Notes: generated by a model from the sequence alone, not told the origin. A DNA stretch of 18,548 bases from DATFPK01 sp035264885 (GCA_035264885.1 DATFPK010000004.1:1-18548), one strand, 5' to 3'. Positions 1-6,375 are shown, counted from the stretch's first letter. Made by a program: numbers and translations.

Positions 1-42
1 GGCGATGCTAGCCGGAGATCTGGGGCGGGCTCGGCCGACTGG

Positions 43-48
43 CAGAAT
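43..48 (+). promoter_or_regulatory. Putative -10 element (CAGAAT) for the first membrane protein gene
   Basis: CAGAAT matches TATAAT at four of six positions and ends 7 nt before GTG 56, so transcription would begin at or next to the start codon. There is no convincing -35 element. It was picked because other genes in the window show the same geometry; on its own it is weak. Confidence 0.3.
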
Positions 49-55
49 CGGACTC

Positions 56-385
56 GTGGACGGTGGGCTCTTCGTGCGAACGGCCGTGGTCCAGGTGGTC
101 GCGGTTGCGCTCGCCTCGGTGGCGCTGGGCGCGGCACTGCCGGAGGACTTCTTCGAGGACTGGGGGTGGGTCACCGGCCCTGCCGTCTGGATGGGCTGCG
201 CGGCGCTGACCGCGAGGCTGCTCGAGATCCCGCTCGGGCCGGCACTGAGGGGGGCGGCTCTCGCCGGGCTGCCCAGCCTGCTCGCGGTGCTGATCGGCCT
301 CCATTGGCTCGGCGTCCTGCTGGCCGTCATCGTCTTCGCCGCCTGGTGCGCGCGGATCGGGCGGCGGGAGGTCGTGTGGACCTAG
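56..385 (+). CDS. Small multi-pass membrane protein, function unknown
   Basis: I do not recognise a characterised function. From the GTG at 56 the protein has about 109 residues, with three to four hydrophobic stretches: one right after the N-terminus (TAVVQVVAVALASVALGAAL), one around WVTGPAVWMGCAALTARLL, and a long C-terminal stretch that can span the membrane twice (AGLPSLLAVLIGLHWLGVLLAVIVFAAW, split here by position only). An acidic aromatic patch (EDFFEDWGW) lies between the first two. The reading frame is also open from an ATG at 5 and beyond the left edge. I prefer GTG 56 because a -10-like CAGAAT ends 7 nt before it, matching the leaderless pattern of other genes here, and because the residues before it are hydrophilic and uninformative. 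The stop overlaps the next gene by 10 bp, implying co-translation with the dehydrogenase. Confidence 0.55.
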   Translation: MDGGLFVRTAVVQVVAVALASVALGAALPEDFFEDWGWVTGPAVWMGCAALTARLLEIPLGPALRGAALAGLPSLLAVLIGLHWLGVLLAVIVFAAWCARIGRREVVWT

Positions 386-1128
386 GCCTGGACGGACGGG
401 TCGCGCTCGTCATGGCCGGGAGCCGGGGCATCGGCCGCGCGATCGCCGAGGCGCTGGCCCGAGAGGGGGCGCGGGTGGCGATGACGAGCCGCTCGCGTGA
501 GTCGATCGAGGAGGCGGCGGCCGGAATCGATGGCGAAACGACGCCATTCGTCGCCGACACCGACGACCTTGACCGCATGCGGGCGCTGCCGGGCGAGGTC
601 GAGGTTGAGGTGGGCCCGATCGACATCCTCGTCGCCAACACCGGCGGTCCGCCGCCGGGTGGCACTCTCCACCACGAGCTCGACGAATGGGAGGCCGCCT
701 ACCGGTCCCTGGTGCTGGCACCGCGGGTCCTCGTCGGCGAGGTGGTTCCAGGCATGCGGGAGCGGGGCTGGGGACGGGTCCTCAACGTCGGTTCGAGCTC
801 GACCATCGAGCCGATCCCGGGGCTCAACCTCTCCAACGCCCACCGAATGGCGGCAGTCGGCTTCTTCAAGACGCTGTCGCGCGAGCTGGCCGGCGACGGA
901 ATCACCGTGAACACGGTCGCCACCGGCCGGTTCGCGACCGACCGCCTGGCGGAGAACTACGGGTCGCTGGAGGTGGCCGAGAAGGTTGCCGCCGAGGAGG
1001 TGCCGGCGGGGAGACTGGGACAGCCGGAAGAGTACGGCGACCTCGCCGCCTTCCTGTGCAGCGAGCGCGCCGCCTACATCACCGGCGCGGTGATTCCGAT
1101 CGACGGCGGCATGCTGCGCAGTATCTGA
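376..1128 (+). CDS. SDR-family oxidoreductase lacking the YxxxK catalytic pair
   Basis: A 250-residue protein with a Rossmann fold typical of short-chain dehydrogenases. It has a glycine-rich dinucleotide motif AGSRGIGR near residues 14-21, an NTGG segment at 88-91, a Ser cluster at 140-142, and a C-terminal ITGAVIPIDGG. Where classical SDRs carry YxxxK, this protein reads S153-N-A-H-R157 (context LSNAHRMAAVGFFKTLSREL), so the catalytic Tyr and Lys are absent. That fits the BKR-like SDR subgroup known from conserved-domain models to miss the usual tetrad, so it is a family trait rather than local decay. The substrate is unknown. The GTG start at 376 follows GGGAGG (366-371) and overlaps the preceding stop by 10 bp. 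The only later ATG (412) would cut into the first strand. It converges on lgt with a 5 bp gap. Confidence 0.85.
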   Translation: MDLGLDGRVALVMAGSRGIGRAIAEALAREGARVAMTSRSRESIEEAAAGIDGETTPFVADTDDLDRMRALPGEVEVEVGPIDILVANTGGPPPGGTLHHELDEWEAAYRSLVLAPRVLVGEVVPGMRERGWGRVLNVGSSSTIEPIPGLNLSNAHRMAAVGFFKTLSRELAGDGITVNTVATGRFATDRLAENYGSLEVAEKVAAEEVPAGRLGQPEEYGDLAAFLCSERAAYITGAVIPIDGGMLRSI

Positions 1129-1136
1129 CCCGGTCA
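1126..1136. other. Palindromic tail-to-tail stop junction of the SDR gene and lgt
   Basis: TGACCCGGTCA is a perfect 5 bp inverted repeat around a single C. It supplies the TGA of the plus-strand SDR gene (1126-1128) and the TGA of the minus-strand lgt (1136-1134). The palindrome extends by one more base pair (C/G) on each side. It is too short to be a convincing terminator by itself. Confidence 0.6.
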
Positions 1137-1922
1137 GGCGCGCGCCGGCTCGGCCTCCGCGGGGGCACCGGTCCGCGCGAGCGTGCCATGGCGGCGGCGC
1201 ACCGCCACCATCCACACGGCGCCGGCGGCGATCATCGCGGCGCTCTCCAGCTGAGCCTGGGTGAGGCCGAGCAGGGCGTCGTCGTTGCGGCGCAGGAACT
1301 CGACGAGGAACCGCTCGGTGCCGGCGTAGACAAGGTAGATGGCGAACAGGACGCCGGTCCTGAACCGGTCGCGGAGCTGCCAGAGGAGATAGGCGCCGAG
1401 GCCCATCGCAACCGTCTCGTAGACCGGCGTCGGGTGGACCGCCTCGTCGGTCGGGACGGTCCCGTCGGGATACGACATCGCCCACGGTCCGCCCCAGGCC
1501 TTGCCGTAGTCGCCGTCGCCGGAGAGTTGGCAGCCGCAGCGCCCGATCGCATAGCCGAGCGCGAGGGCTGGAGCGGCGAGGTCCAGCAGGGCCAGGCCGA
1601 GGAAGCCGCGATAGCGGGCCCAGAGGAGGACGGCGATCGCGCCGCCGATGGCGCCGCCGTACCAGGTGAGCCCGGAGCCGCTGAAGATGTTGCCGAGGAG
1701 GTCGTCCTTGACGTCGTCGTAGTTGTCGACGAGGTAGTAGAGGCGGGACCCAACCAGGCCGCCGATCAGGGCAGCGAAGCCCATCTCGTAGGCCCAGTCG
1801 GCCGGTCTACCGATCTCGGCGAAGCGACGGGCGATCAGCGCGCCCGCGGCGAGGAACGCCAGGGCGAACATCAGACCGAACGTCTGAAGGGTGAGCGGGC
1901 CTAGGTTGATCTCGGGATGCAC
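1134..1922 (-). CDS. lgt: Prolipoprotein diacylglyceryl transferase
   Basis: Lgt transfers a diacylglyceryl group from phosphatidylglycerol to the lipobox cysteine of prelipoproteins at the inner membrane. The 262-residue protein has several membrane helices and the family's landmarks in order: N-terminal VHPEINLGPL..FGLMFALAFL (equivalent to the usual MHPE..GP..I..YGLM), GGLVGSRLYYL (54-64), LTWYGGAIGG (85-94), GRCGCQLSGDGDYG (127-140), HPTPVYE (163-169) and ERFLVEFLRR (203-212). The motif that usually reads HGG is YGG here (Tyr88), and the GRxGNFxN segment is GRCGCQLSGDGDYG, so this is a divergent subfamily. The GTG at 1922 was chosen because VHPEI aligns with the usual N-terminus. No Shine-Dalgarno site is visible in the 14 nt between it and tRNA-Glu, so the gene is probably transcribed with the tRNA. 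Confidence 0.9.
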   Translation of the reverse strand: MHPEINLGPLTLQTFGLMFALAFLAAGALIARRFAEIGRPADWAYEMGFAALIGGLVGSRLYYLVDNYDDVKDDLLGNIFSGSGLTWYGGAIGGAIAVLLWARYRGFLGLALLDLAAPALALGYAIGRCGCQLSGDGDYGKAWGGPWAMSYPDGTVPTDEAVHPTPVYETVAMGLGAYLLWQLRDRFRTGVLFAIYLVYAGTERFLVEFLRRNDDALLGLTQAQLESAAMIAAGAVWMVAVRRRHGTLARTGAPAEAEPARA

Positions 1923-1936
1923 AGAATTGAAGTCAG

Positions 1937-2008
1937 TAGCCCCGGCGAGAATCGAACTCGCGTCTTCAGGATGAAAACCTGATGTCCTGACCACTGGACG
2001 ACGGGGCC
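1937..2008 (-). tRNA. tRNA-Glu (anticodon UUC)
   Basis: The minus strand folds into a standard cloverleaf. The acceptor arm is GGCCCCG paired with CGGGGCT (terminal G-U). The anticodon stem CAGG/CCTG holds the loop TTTTCAT with TTC at positions 34-36. The T-arm is GCGAG-TTCGATT-CTCGC. The discriminator base is A, and CCA is not encoded. It is read in the same direction as lgt, whose start codon lies 14 nt past the tRNA 3' end. Confidence 0.95.
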
Positions 2009-2020
2009 GGGTTCGGGGGC

Positions 2021-2026
2021 AGTGTA
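2021..2026 (-). promoter_or_regulatory. Putative -10 element (TACACT) for tRNA-Glu and lgt
   Basis: On the minus strand TACACT fits TANNNT and ends 12 nt before the first tRNA base, which would give a short 5' leader removed by RNase P. I see no good -35 hexamer. It lies in the 53 bp divergent gap shared with the small gene starting at 2062. Confidence 0.4.
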
Positions 2027-2047
2027 AGGAGCTTGGCTCGGCCCACC

Positions 2048-2053
2048 GATACT
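2048..2053 (+). promoter_or_regulatory. Putative -10 element (GATACT) for the small gene at 2062
   Basis: GATACT matches TATAAT at four positions and ends 8 nt before GTG 2062. No Shine-Dalgarno sequence precedes that start, so a leaderless transcript is the simplest reading. The same hexamer appears before the EEP gene at 3196-3201. Confidence 0.4.
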
Positions 2054-2061
2054 GTGGCGGC

Positions 2062-2307
2062 GTGACCCGCGACGAGGCGGAGGCGAGATGCGCACTGCTG
2101 GCGGAGGAATCTCCGGACCGGGAGACACATCGCTTCGTGCCGCGGGACAGCGGAAATGGCACATGGAGCGTGGCCAAGGTGGGGCTTCCGCCGGCCGGCG
2201 ACGACCTGGCAACGGAAACCCGTGCCGACGAGAAGCCGCCGGCGCCCGGCGATCCGCGGTCGGGCGTCGAGCGCGACGCCGGGGGTCCGTGGCTCCCCGG
2301 CATTTAG
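2062..2307 (+). CDS. Small hydrophilic protein, function unknown
   Basis: An 81-residue protein with no membrane segment and no known catalytic motif. The N-terminal half (TRDEAEARCALLAEESPDRETH followed by RFVPRDSGNGTWSVAKVGLP) has the look of a small conserved actinobacterial family in which a short helix is followed by a two-strand W/V segment. The C-terminal half is Pro/Gly/Asp-rich and ends GGPWLPGI. From memory such proteins often end in a DPR..GGP-type tail, but I cannot name a role. The GTG start at 2062 gives the N-terminus MTRDEAEA and has a -10-like GATACT 8 nt upstream. Its TAG stop directly abuts the TAG of argF on the other strand (TAGCTA, 2305-2310). Confidence 0.65.
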   Translation: MTRDEAEARCALLAEESPDRETHRFVPRDSGNGTWSVAKVGLPPAGDDLATETRADEKPPAPGDPRSGVERDAGGPWLPGI

Positions 2308-2310
2308 CTA
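2305..2310. other. Abutting convergent stops (TAGCTA palindrome)
   Basis: The plus-strand TAG (2305-2307) and the minus-strand argF TAG (2310-2308) are adjacent with no base between them. Together they form the palindrome TAGCTA. There is no room for a classical terminator, so each transcript must run into the opposite gene or end by another mechanism. Confidence 0.7.
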
Positions 2311-3189
2311 CCTGAGGAGCAGCTCGAGCAGGGCCTTCTGGGCGTGAAGGCGGTTCTCGGCCTGGTCCCAGACGGCCGAGCGGGGGCCGTAGAGCACCTC
2401 TTCGGTGATCTCCTCGCCGGGGTGGGCGGGGAGGCAGTGCAGGACGATGGCGCGGCCGCCGGCGGCGGCGAGCAGGTCGGAGTCGATGCGGAAGGGCGCC
2501 AGGTCGGCGCGGCGACGCTCGGCCTCCTGCTCGTCGCCCATGCTGATCCAGACATCGGTGTAGACGGCGTCGGCGCCCGAGACCGCGTCGCGTGGGTCGT
2601 CGGTGAGCCTGGCCCCGTGCGGCTCGTCGAGCTGGTAGCCCTCGGGCGCCGCGATCACGACCTCGACGTCGGCCAGCGTCCCGAGGATCGCCAGCGACCG
2701 GGCGACGTTGTTGCCGTCGCCCACGTACGCGATCCGTAGCCCGTCCAGCTCGCCGAACCGCTCCTTCAGCGTCAGCAGGTCGGCGAGCGCCTGGCAGGGG
2801 TGGTGAACCGGCGTCAGCCCGTTGACCACGGGCACCGCCGCCGCCCCCGCCAACTCCACCACCTCCGCGTGGCTGCCCGACCGCACGACCAGCGCGTCGA
2901 GGAACCGCGACAGCACCCGCCCGGTGTCCCCGACCGACTCCCCCCGCGCCAGCTGGAGCTCGTCCCCCCTCAGGATCACCGGCGTCGCGCCCAGCTCCGC
3001 CACCCCGACCTCGAACGAGATCCGCGTCCGCGTCGACGGCCGGCCGAAGTAGAGCCCGACGCTCGAACGGGCGAGGGAATCCGCCCCCTCGCCGCTCTTC
3101 CTCCCCGCCTTCAACTCGGCCGCGCGGGCGAGCAACGACCTCAACTCGAAGGCCCCGAGCTCCTCCCCGGTCAGGAAGTCCCGTTTCAA
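2308..3189 (-). CDS. argF: Ornithine carbamoyltransferase
   Basis: Catalyses carbamoyl phosphate plus ornithine to citrulline in cytosolic arginine biosynthesis. The 293-residue protein is of normal length. It shows the carbamoyl-phosphate loop STRTR (52-56, in FGRPSTRTR), HPCQ (130-133), the domain-two segment YVGDGNNVARS (155-165), the ornithine-binding DVWISMG (212-218) and HCLP (251-254). The frame stays open far upstream, antisense to the EEP gene, but family homology begins at LKRDFLTGEEL, so I take the TTG at 3189. A -10-like TAGTAT ends 7 nt before it and no Shine-Dalgarno site is present, so the mRNA is probably leaderless. No other arginine gene lies in the window. The divergent EEP gene starts only 21 bp away. 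Confidence 0.93.
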   Translation of the reverse strand: MKRDFLTGEELGAFELRSLLARAAELKAGRKSGEGADSLARSSVGLYFGRPSTRTRISFEVGVAELGATPVILRGDELQLARGESVGDTGRVLSRFLDALVVRSGSHAEVVELAGAAAVPVVNGLTPVHHPCQALADLLTLKERFGELDGLRIAYVGDGNNVARSLAILGTLADVEVVIAAPEGYQLDEPHGARLTDDPRDAVSGADAVYTDVWISMGDEQEAERRRADLAPFRIDSDLLAAAGGRAIVLHCLPAHPGEEITEEVLYGPRSAVWDQAENRLHAQKALLELLLR

Positions 3190-3195
3190 GACGCG

Positions 3196-3202
3196 GATAC
3201 TA
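3196..3202. promoter_or_regulatory. Overlapping divergent -10 elements shared by argF and the EEP gene
   Basis: The 7 bp GATACTA contains GATACT on the plus strand (3196-3201, 9 nt before CTG 3211). On the minus strand it contains TAGTAT (3202-3197, 7 nt before TTG 3189). Both match the -10 consensus at four or more positions, and both place the transcript start at or within about 3 nt of the start codon. Any -35 contacts would fall inside the opposite coding region. I see no strong TTGACA on either side. Confidence 0.5.
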
Positions 3203-3210
3203 AGCGCGCC

Positions 3211-4032
3211 CTGGAGATCCGAGCCCTCAGCTGGAACCTCTTCCACGGCCGCGACAAACCACCGGACCGCGGCCTGTTCACGCTGCGCTCGCGCCTCCTG
3301 CGGACCACCGAGCGCAACGCCACCCATGTCCAGGTCAACCGCGACCTCCGGCCCGAGTTCACCGCCCTGATCGCCGGGGGCGACTGGCAGGTCGCCCTCC
3401 TCCAGGAGTGCCCGCCGCGCTGGTCGGACGGTCTTGCCCGAGCCTGCTCCGCCGAAGCCCACCGCGTCCTCACCTCGCGCAACACCCTCGCCCCGCTGCG
3501 CTCCTCGATCGCCCGCCTCAACCCCGACCTGATCGCCTCCGGCGAGGGCGGCTCCAACCTCACTCTCGTCCGCGCCTCGCTCGGCGCGATCACCGAACGG
3601 CGCGAGCTCGTGCTCCGCCCCCGCCTCCCCGAACGCCGCACCATGGCCCTGACCCGTACCACGGCCGACCTCTGCTTCGCCAACCTCCACACGAGCAACG
3701 ACCGCCCCGACCTCGCCGCCGAGGAGGTCCTTCTCGCCGCTGACACCGCGGTCGCCTTCGCCGGCGACGCGCCGCTGGTGTTCGGCGGCGACTTCAACCT
3801 CCGCCCGGCCGCGGACCTGGACACCTTCGCCGAGCTCGAGCGCCGGCACGGCCTGGTTCCGCCGACCGCGCCCAAGGCGATCGACCACCTGCTCGCCCGC
3901 AACCTGGACGTCGTCGAGGCGCCACATCAATGGCCGCCGGACCGGCGCGAACTGCACGAGGACGGGCTCGCGCTCCGGCTCTCGGACCACGCTCCGGTGC
4001 AGGGAACCTTCTCCTCTCCCGGTGCCGAGTGA
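3211..4032 (+). CDS. Endonuclease/exonuclease/phosphatase (EEP) family protein, cytosolic
   Basis: A 273-residue metal-dependent phosphoesterase of the DNase I/exonuclease III fold. Its markers appear in order: LSWNLFHGR with Asn9, VALLQE with Glu66, CFANLHTSND with His160, FGGDFNL with Asp194 and Asn196, KAIDHLL (222-228), and LSDHAPV with Asp259 and His260. There is no signal peptide. The substrate cannot be told from sequence. Homology starts at IRALSWN. There is no ATG, GTG or TTG in frame between the argF start and that point, so CTG 3211 is the best start; the only upstream candidate, GTG 2800, would run 390 nt through argF. A rare CTG start or a base error are both possible. It is followed after 45 bp by the phasin-like gene. 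Confidence 0.83.
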   Translation: MEIRALSWNLFHGRDKPPDRGLFTLRSRLLRTTERNATHVQVNRDLRPEFTALIAGGDWQVALLQECPPRWSDGLARACSAEAHRVLTSRNTLAPLRSSIARLNPDLIASGEGGSNLTLVRASLGAITERRELVLRPRLPERRTMALTRTTADLCFANLHTSNDRPDLAAEEVLLAADTAVAFAGDAPLVFGGDFNLRPAADLDTFAELERRHGLVPPTAPKAIDHLLARNLDVVEAPHQWPPDRRELHEDGLALRLSDHAPVQGTFSSPGAE

Positions 4033-4077
4033 AATAGTTCGCCGCGGCTCCCAACCACAGCCGAGGAGGAGAACCCA

Positions 4078-4878
4078 ATGGCCCAGTCATCCGGCAGCTC
4101 GAGCAGTCGCAAATCAGGCAGCTCGGGACGCCGCAAGTCGTCACGCAGCTCAGCCGGCCGCAAGTCAACCGGAAGCTCGAGCCGCAAGTCGACCAGCAGC
4201 AGCAGCCGCAAGTCATCGAGCACGCGATCGAGCTCCCGCCGCTCGACGGCGAGCAAGTCGGGTTCGTCCCGGCGTTCGACCAGCCGTAAGCGCAGCACGC
4301 CGTCACGCAGCAGCAGCCGGGCCACCACCGGCCTCGACAAGAGCGTCGAGAACTTCCGTCAGAGCCTGGAGCGCAGCCTGACGCTGAGCCGCGACCGGGT
4401 GCAGGAGGTCATGGACGACGCGGTCCGGCGGGGACGGATGACCCGCGGCGACGCCGAGAAGGTCGTCTCGGACCTCGTCGACCGGGGACGAAAGCAGCGC
4501 GACTCCCTCCTCGAGGAACTGGAGAAGATCGCCAGCCAGGCGCGCAGCGAGGTCGGGGGGCGGGCGGCGCCGGTCCGCAAGGGCGCCGAGCAGGCCGCCC
4601 GCCAGGCCCGCCGCCAGGTGGAAGGGGCCGGTGGCCGCGCGGCCCGGGCGGCCCGCGACGCCGCGGACCCGGCGCTCCGAGAGGCCGACCGCCTGATCCG
4701 CCGGACGGGCGTCGGGAGCAGCTTCCCGATCACGGCCTACGACGGGCTGACCGCGCGGCAGATCCAGACCCGGCTCACGGACCTGACGCCGGCCGAGTTG
4801 CGCAAGGTGCGCGACTACGAGAAGCGCAACGAGGGCCGCAAGGGCATCCTCAACGCGGTCGAGAAGAAGCTCGGCTAG
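4078..4878 (+). CDS. Phasin-like protein with Ser/Arg/Lys-rich N-terminal tail
   Basis: A 266-residue protein in three parts. Residues 1-82 are almost only Ser, Arg and Lys with some Thr and Gly (repeated SSSRKS-like units), so disordered and highly basic. Residues 85-205 are helical and charged. They resemble the PhaF/PhaI-type polyhydroxyalkanoate granule regulator/phasin family (LSRDRVQEVMDDAVRRG followed by MTRGDAEKVVSDLVDRG), then become Ala/Arg-rich. Residues 215-266 form a separate conserved-looking module (PITAYDGLTARQIQTRL then LRKVRDYEKRNEGRKGIL). A nucleic-acid-binding or granule-associated role fits the basic tail but is inference, as no PHA synthase is in view. The start ATG 4078 has a strong GGAGGAG 6 nt upstream, one of the few good Shine-Dalgarno sites here. 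The stop overlaps that of the minus-strand peptidase at CTAG. Confidence 0.7.
   Translation: MAQSSGSSSSRKSGSSGRRKSSRSSAGRKSTGSSSRKSTSSSSRKSSSTRSSSRRSTASKSGSSRRSTSRKRSTPSRSSSRATTGLDKSVENFRQSLERSLTLSRDRVQEVMDDAVRRGRMTRGDAEKVVSDLVDRGRKQRDSLLEELEKIASQARSEVGGRAAPVRKGAEQAARQARRQVEGAGGRAARAARDAADPALREADRLIRRTGVGSSFPITAYDGLTARQIQTRLTDLTPAELRKVRDYEKRNEGRKGILNAVEKKLG
4085..4323 (+). repeat. Low-complexity Ser/Arg codon tract
   Basis: About 240 bp made largely of AGC, TCG, CGC and AAG codons in variations of an SSSRKS unit, encoding residues 3-82 of the phasin-like protein. The repeat is imperfect, which suggests old expansion by slippage followed by drift. Confidence 0.6.
4875..4878. other. Shared palindromic stop CTAG of two convergent genes
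   Basis: TAG at 4876-4878 ends the phasin-like gene. The complement of 4875-4877 is also TAG and ends the minus-strand peptidase gene. The two coding regions overlap by 4 bp. Confidence 0.75.
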
Positions 4879-6356
4879 ACGAACTCCGCGGCAAGCGCGT
4901 CGAACCTGAGCTCCTCGCCGAGAGTCTCGGTGAGGAGCTCGTCGGCGCGCAGCCGCTGCCCCTGCCGCCATACGCCGCGCAGCCAATCACCGGCCTCCGG
5001 GCTGCCGTGCCAGCCCTCGCCGAAGCTCTTGCGCAGATGGCGGCGCCAGCGCGTCTCGAGCGCCCACGCCCGCAGGTAGCCGGCGACGTAGAAGCCCGAG
5101 TCGACGTCGGCCAGCCAGCTCGCCGAGTCCCAGCCGATCCCGGTCGCGCCGCCCATCCGCCGCGCGTACTCGGCCGGCATCGCGTCCAGGTCGGGGTCGG
5201 CGCCGTGCAACTCCAGCTCGTAACCGATCTTCGCCGCGTAGCGGCGCAGGAAGAAGAGCAGGACGGCGCGGTCCAGCGACACGACCGGCTCCGGGTCGGC
5301 CCCGAGCCGGTCCGACAGCCACGCCGGGTCCGTCGTGATGTGCTCGAGCAGGAAGGCGAAGGACTCCGTGACCGAGTTGTCGCCGAAGTAGCGGTACTCG
5401 GCCGGCAGCGCCGGATCGACGTTGGCGTAGTGCTGCGCGTGGCCGCCCTCGTGGAAGAGCGCGGCGAAGTCCTCACGACCGCCGACCCGCGGCACCACGA
5501 GGTAGACCTCGTCGGGCACCCGAACCGGGGCGCAGTAGGCGCGCGGGGACTTGGTCGGCCGCTGCTCGGTGTCGAGCCTGATGTTCGGCTGGTCCTCGAG
5601 CGCCAGCCCCATCGCCGCCACGGTCTCCGCGAACGCCGGCACCAGCCGCTCGTCGGGGAACCCAGCGTCCAGGCCGGGAGCGCGGAAGAAGCGCACGAGG
5701 TCCGACCGCCGCGCCTCCTCGAGCCCGAACCCGAGCACCGCCTCGACCTGCGATGAGACCACCGGCGGGTAGACACCTTCGGTCGCCGCCAGGAACTCGG
5801 CGGTCTGCTCGGCCAGGCCCCGCAGGTCAATTCCCGACAGCTCGGCACAGGCGTCGGCGTAGCTCGGCCAGCCGAGGTCGGCGACCAGCTCGTGGGACCG
5901 GCGCAAGACCGTGAGGTGGAGCGGGTTGAGCTGCTGCTCGAGCGCCTCCAGCCGGCGGCGTTCGATCTCCGCCCGGCGCTCCCGGTCGGGCTCGTTCGCC
6001 TGCACCACCGGCGCCGTCCGGTAAGGGATCTTCTCGCCCCCGACCTCGAGCTCGATCTCGGCTTCACGCTCGGCCACCGCCGCCTCCTCCGCCGCGGACG
6101 CCCGCCCGAGATAGCCACCGACCGCGAACTCGAGCAGGTACTCCGCCCGCCGCCGCCCTTCGCCGCCGTCGGCGGCGTCAACGCCCTCGCGCAGCCGCTC
6201 CACCTCGTCGCGATCGAACAGGGACGCGTGGCGCTCATAGACCTCCTCGAGCTCGAAATCTCGCTTCTGCCCGGAGAAGTGCAGGTGGTATTCGCGGTCG
6301 AGGTCGCCGACGAACGCCTCGGCGCGGCGCGAGTAGTGGTCGAGGTCGAAGCTCAC
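4875..6356 (-). CDS. M3-like zinc metallopeptidase (oligopeptidase/carboxypeptidase type)
   Basis: A 493-residue mostly helical protein with a gluzincin site: HEGGH at 302-306 (context FAALFHEGGHAQHY) and a downstream Glu331 (NSVTESFAFLLEH) as likely third zinc ligand. Before it lies VYLVVPRVGGREDF and after it a C-terminal helical region with GYLRAWALETRWRRHL, as in M3 peptidases. It is shorter than typical PepF/oligopeptidase A proteins (roughly 600-680 residues), mainly at the N-terminus. There is no signal peptide, so a cytosolic peptide-degrading role is likely. The GTG start at 6356 has TATCGT ending 8 nt upstream and no Shine-Dalgarno site. It diverges from the RNA methyltransferase gene with 19 bp between starts. 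Confidence 0.82.
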   Translation of the reverse strand: MSFDLDHYSRRAEAFVGDLDREYHLHFSGQKRDFELEEVYERHASLFDRDEVERLREGVDAADGGEGRRRAEYLLEFAVGGYLGRASAAEEAAVAEREAEIELEVGGEKIPYRTAPVVQANEPDRERRAEIERRRLEALEQQLNPLHLTVLRRSHELVADLGWPSYADACAELSGIDLRGLAEQTAEFLAATEGVYPPVVSSQVEAVLGFGLEEARRSDLVRFFRAPGLDAGFPDERLVPAFAETVAAMGLALEDQPNIRLDTEQRPTKSPRAYCAPVRVPDEVYLVVPRVGGREDFAALFHEGGHAQHYANVDPALPAEYRYFGDNSVTESFAFLLEHITTDPAWLSDRLGADPEPVVSLDRAVLLFFLRRYAAKIGYELELHGADPDLDAMPAEYARRMGGATGIGWDSASWLADVDSGFYVAGYLRAWALETRWRRHLRKSFGEGWHGSPEAGDWLRGVWRQGQRLRADELLTETLGEELRFDALAAEFV

Positions 6357-6363
6357 CGGCTGG

Positions 6364-6370
6364 CACGATA
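6364..6370. promoter_or_regulatory. Overlapping divergent -10-like elements between the peptidase and RNA methyltransferase genes
   Basis: On the minus strand TATCGT (6370-6365) fits TANNNT and ends 8 nt before GTG 6356. On the plus strand CACGAT (6364-6369) is a weaker match ending 6 nt before GTG 6376. The whole gap between start codons is 19 bp, so both promoters must share this site or lie inside the opposite gene. An AGGAG (6370-6374) sits only 1 nt before GTG 6376, too close to act as a normal ribosome binding site. Confidence 0.4.
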
Positions 6371-6375
6371 GGAGA

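Noticed and set aside
687..1904. 405-codon plus-strand open frame across the SDR gene and lgt
   Set aside because: It crosses two well-supported genes in other frames, and its Gly/Arg/Glu-rich sequence shows no domain.
2009..2303. N-terminal extension of lgt through the tRNA gene on the minus strand
   Set aside because: The frame is open through tRNA-Glu, but a coding region across a folded tRNA is implausible and VHPEINLGPL already matches the normal Lgt N-terminus.
2800..3210. Upstream extension of the EEP frame from GTG 2800
   Set aside because: It runs antisense through 390 nt of argF, whose motifs are unambiguous. The translated extension is Pro/Arg-rich with no family similarity, and EEP homology starts only at about 3217.
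3190..3990. Upstream extension of the argF frame on the minus strand
   Set aside because: It is antisense to the EEP gene, and the product before LKRDFLTGEEL has shadow-type composition. Ornithine carbamoyltransferase homology begins at the TTG at 3189.
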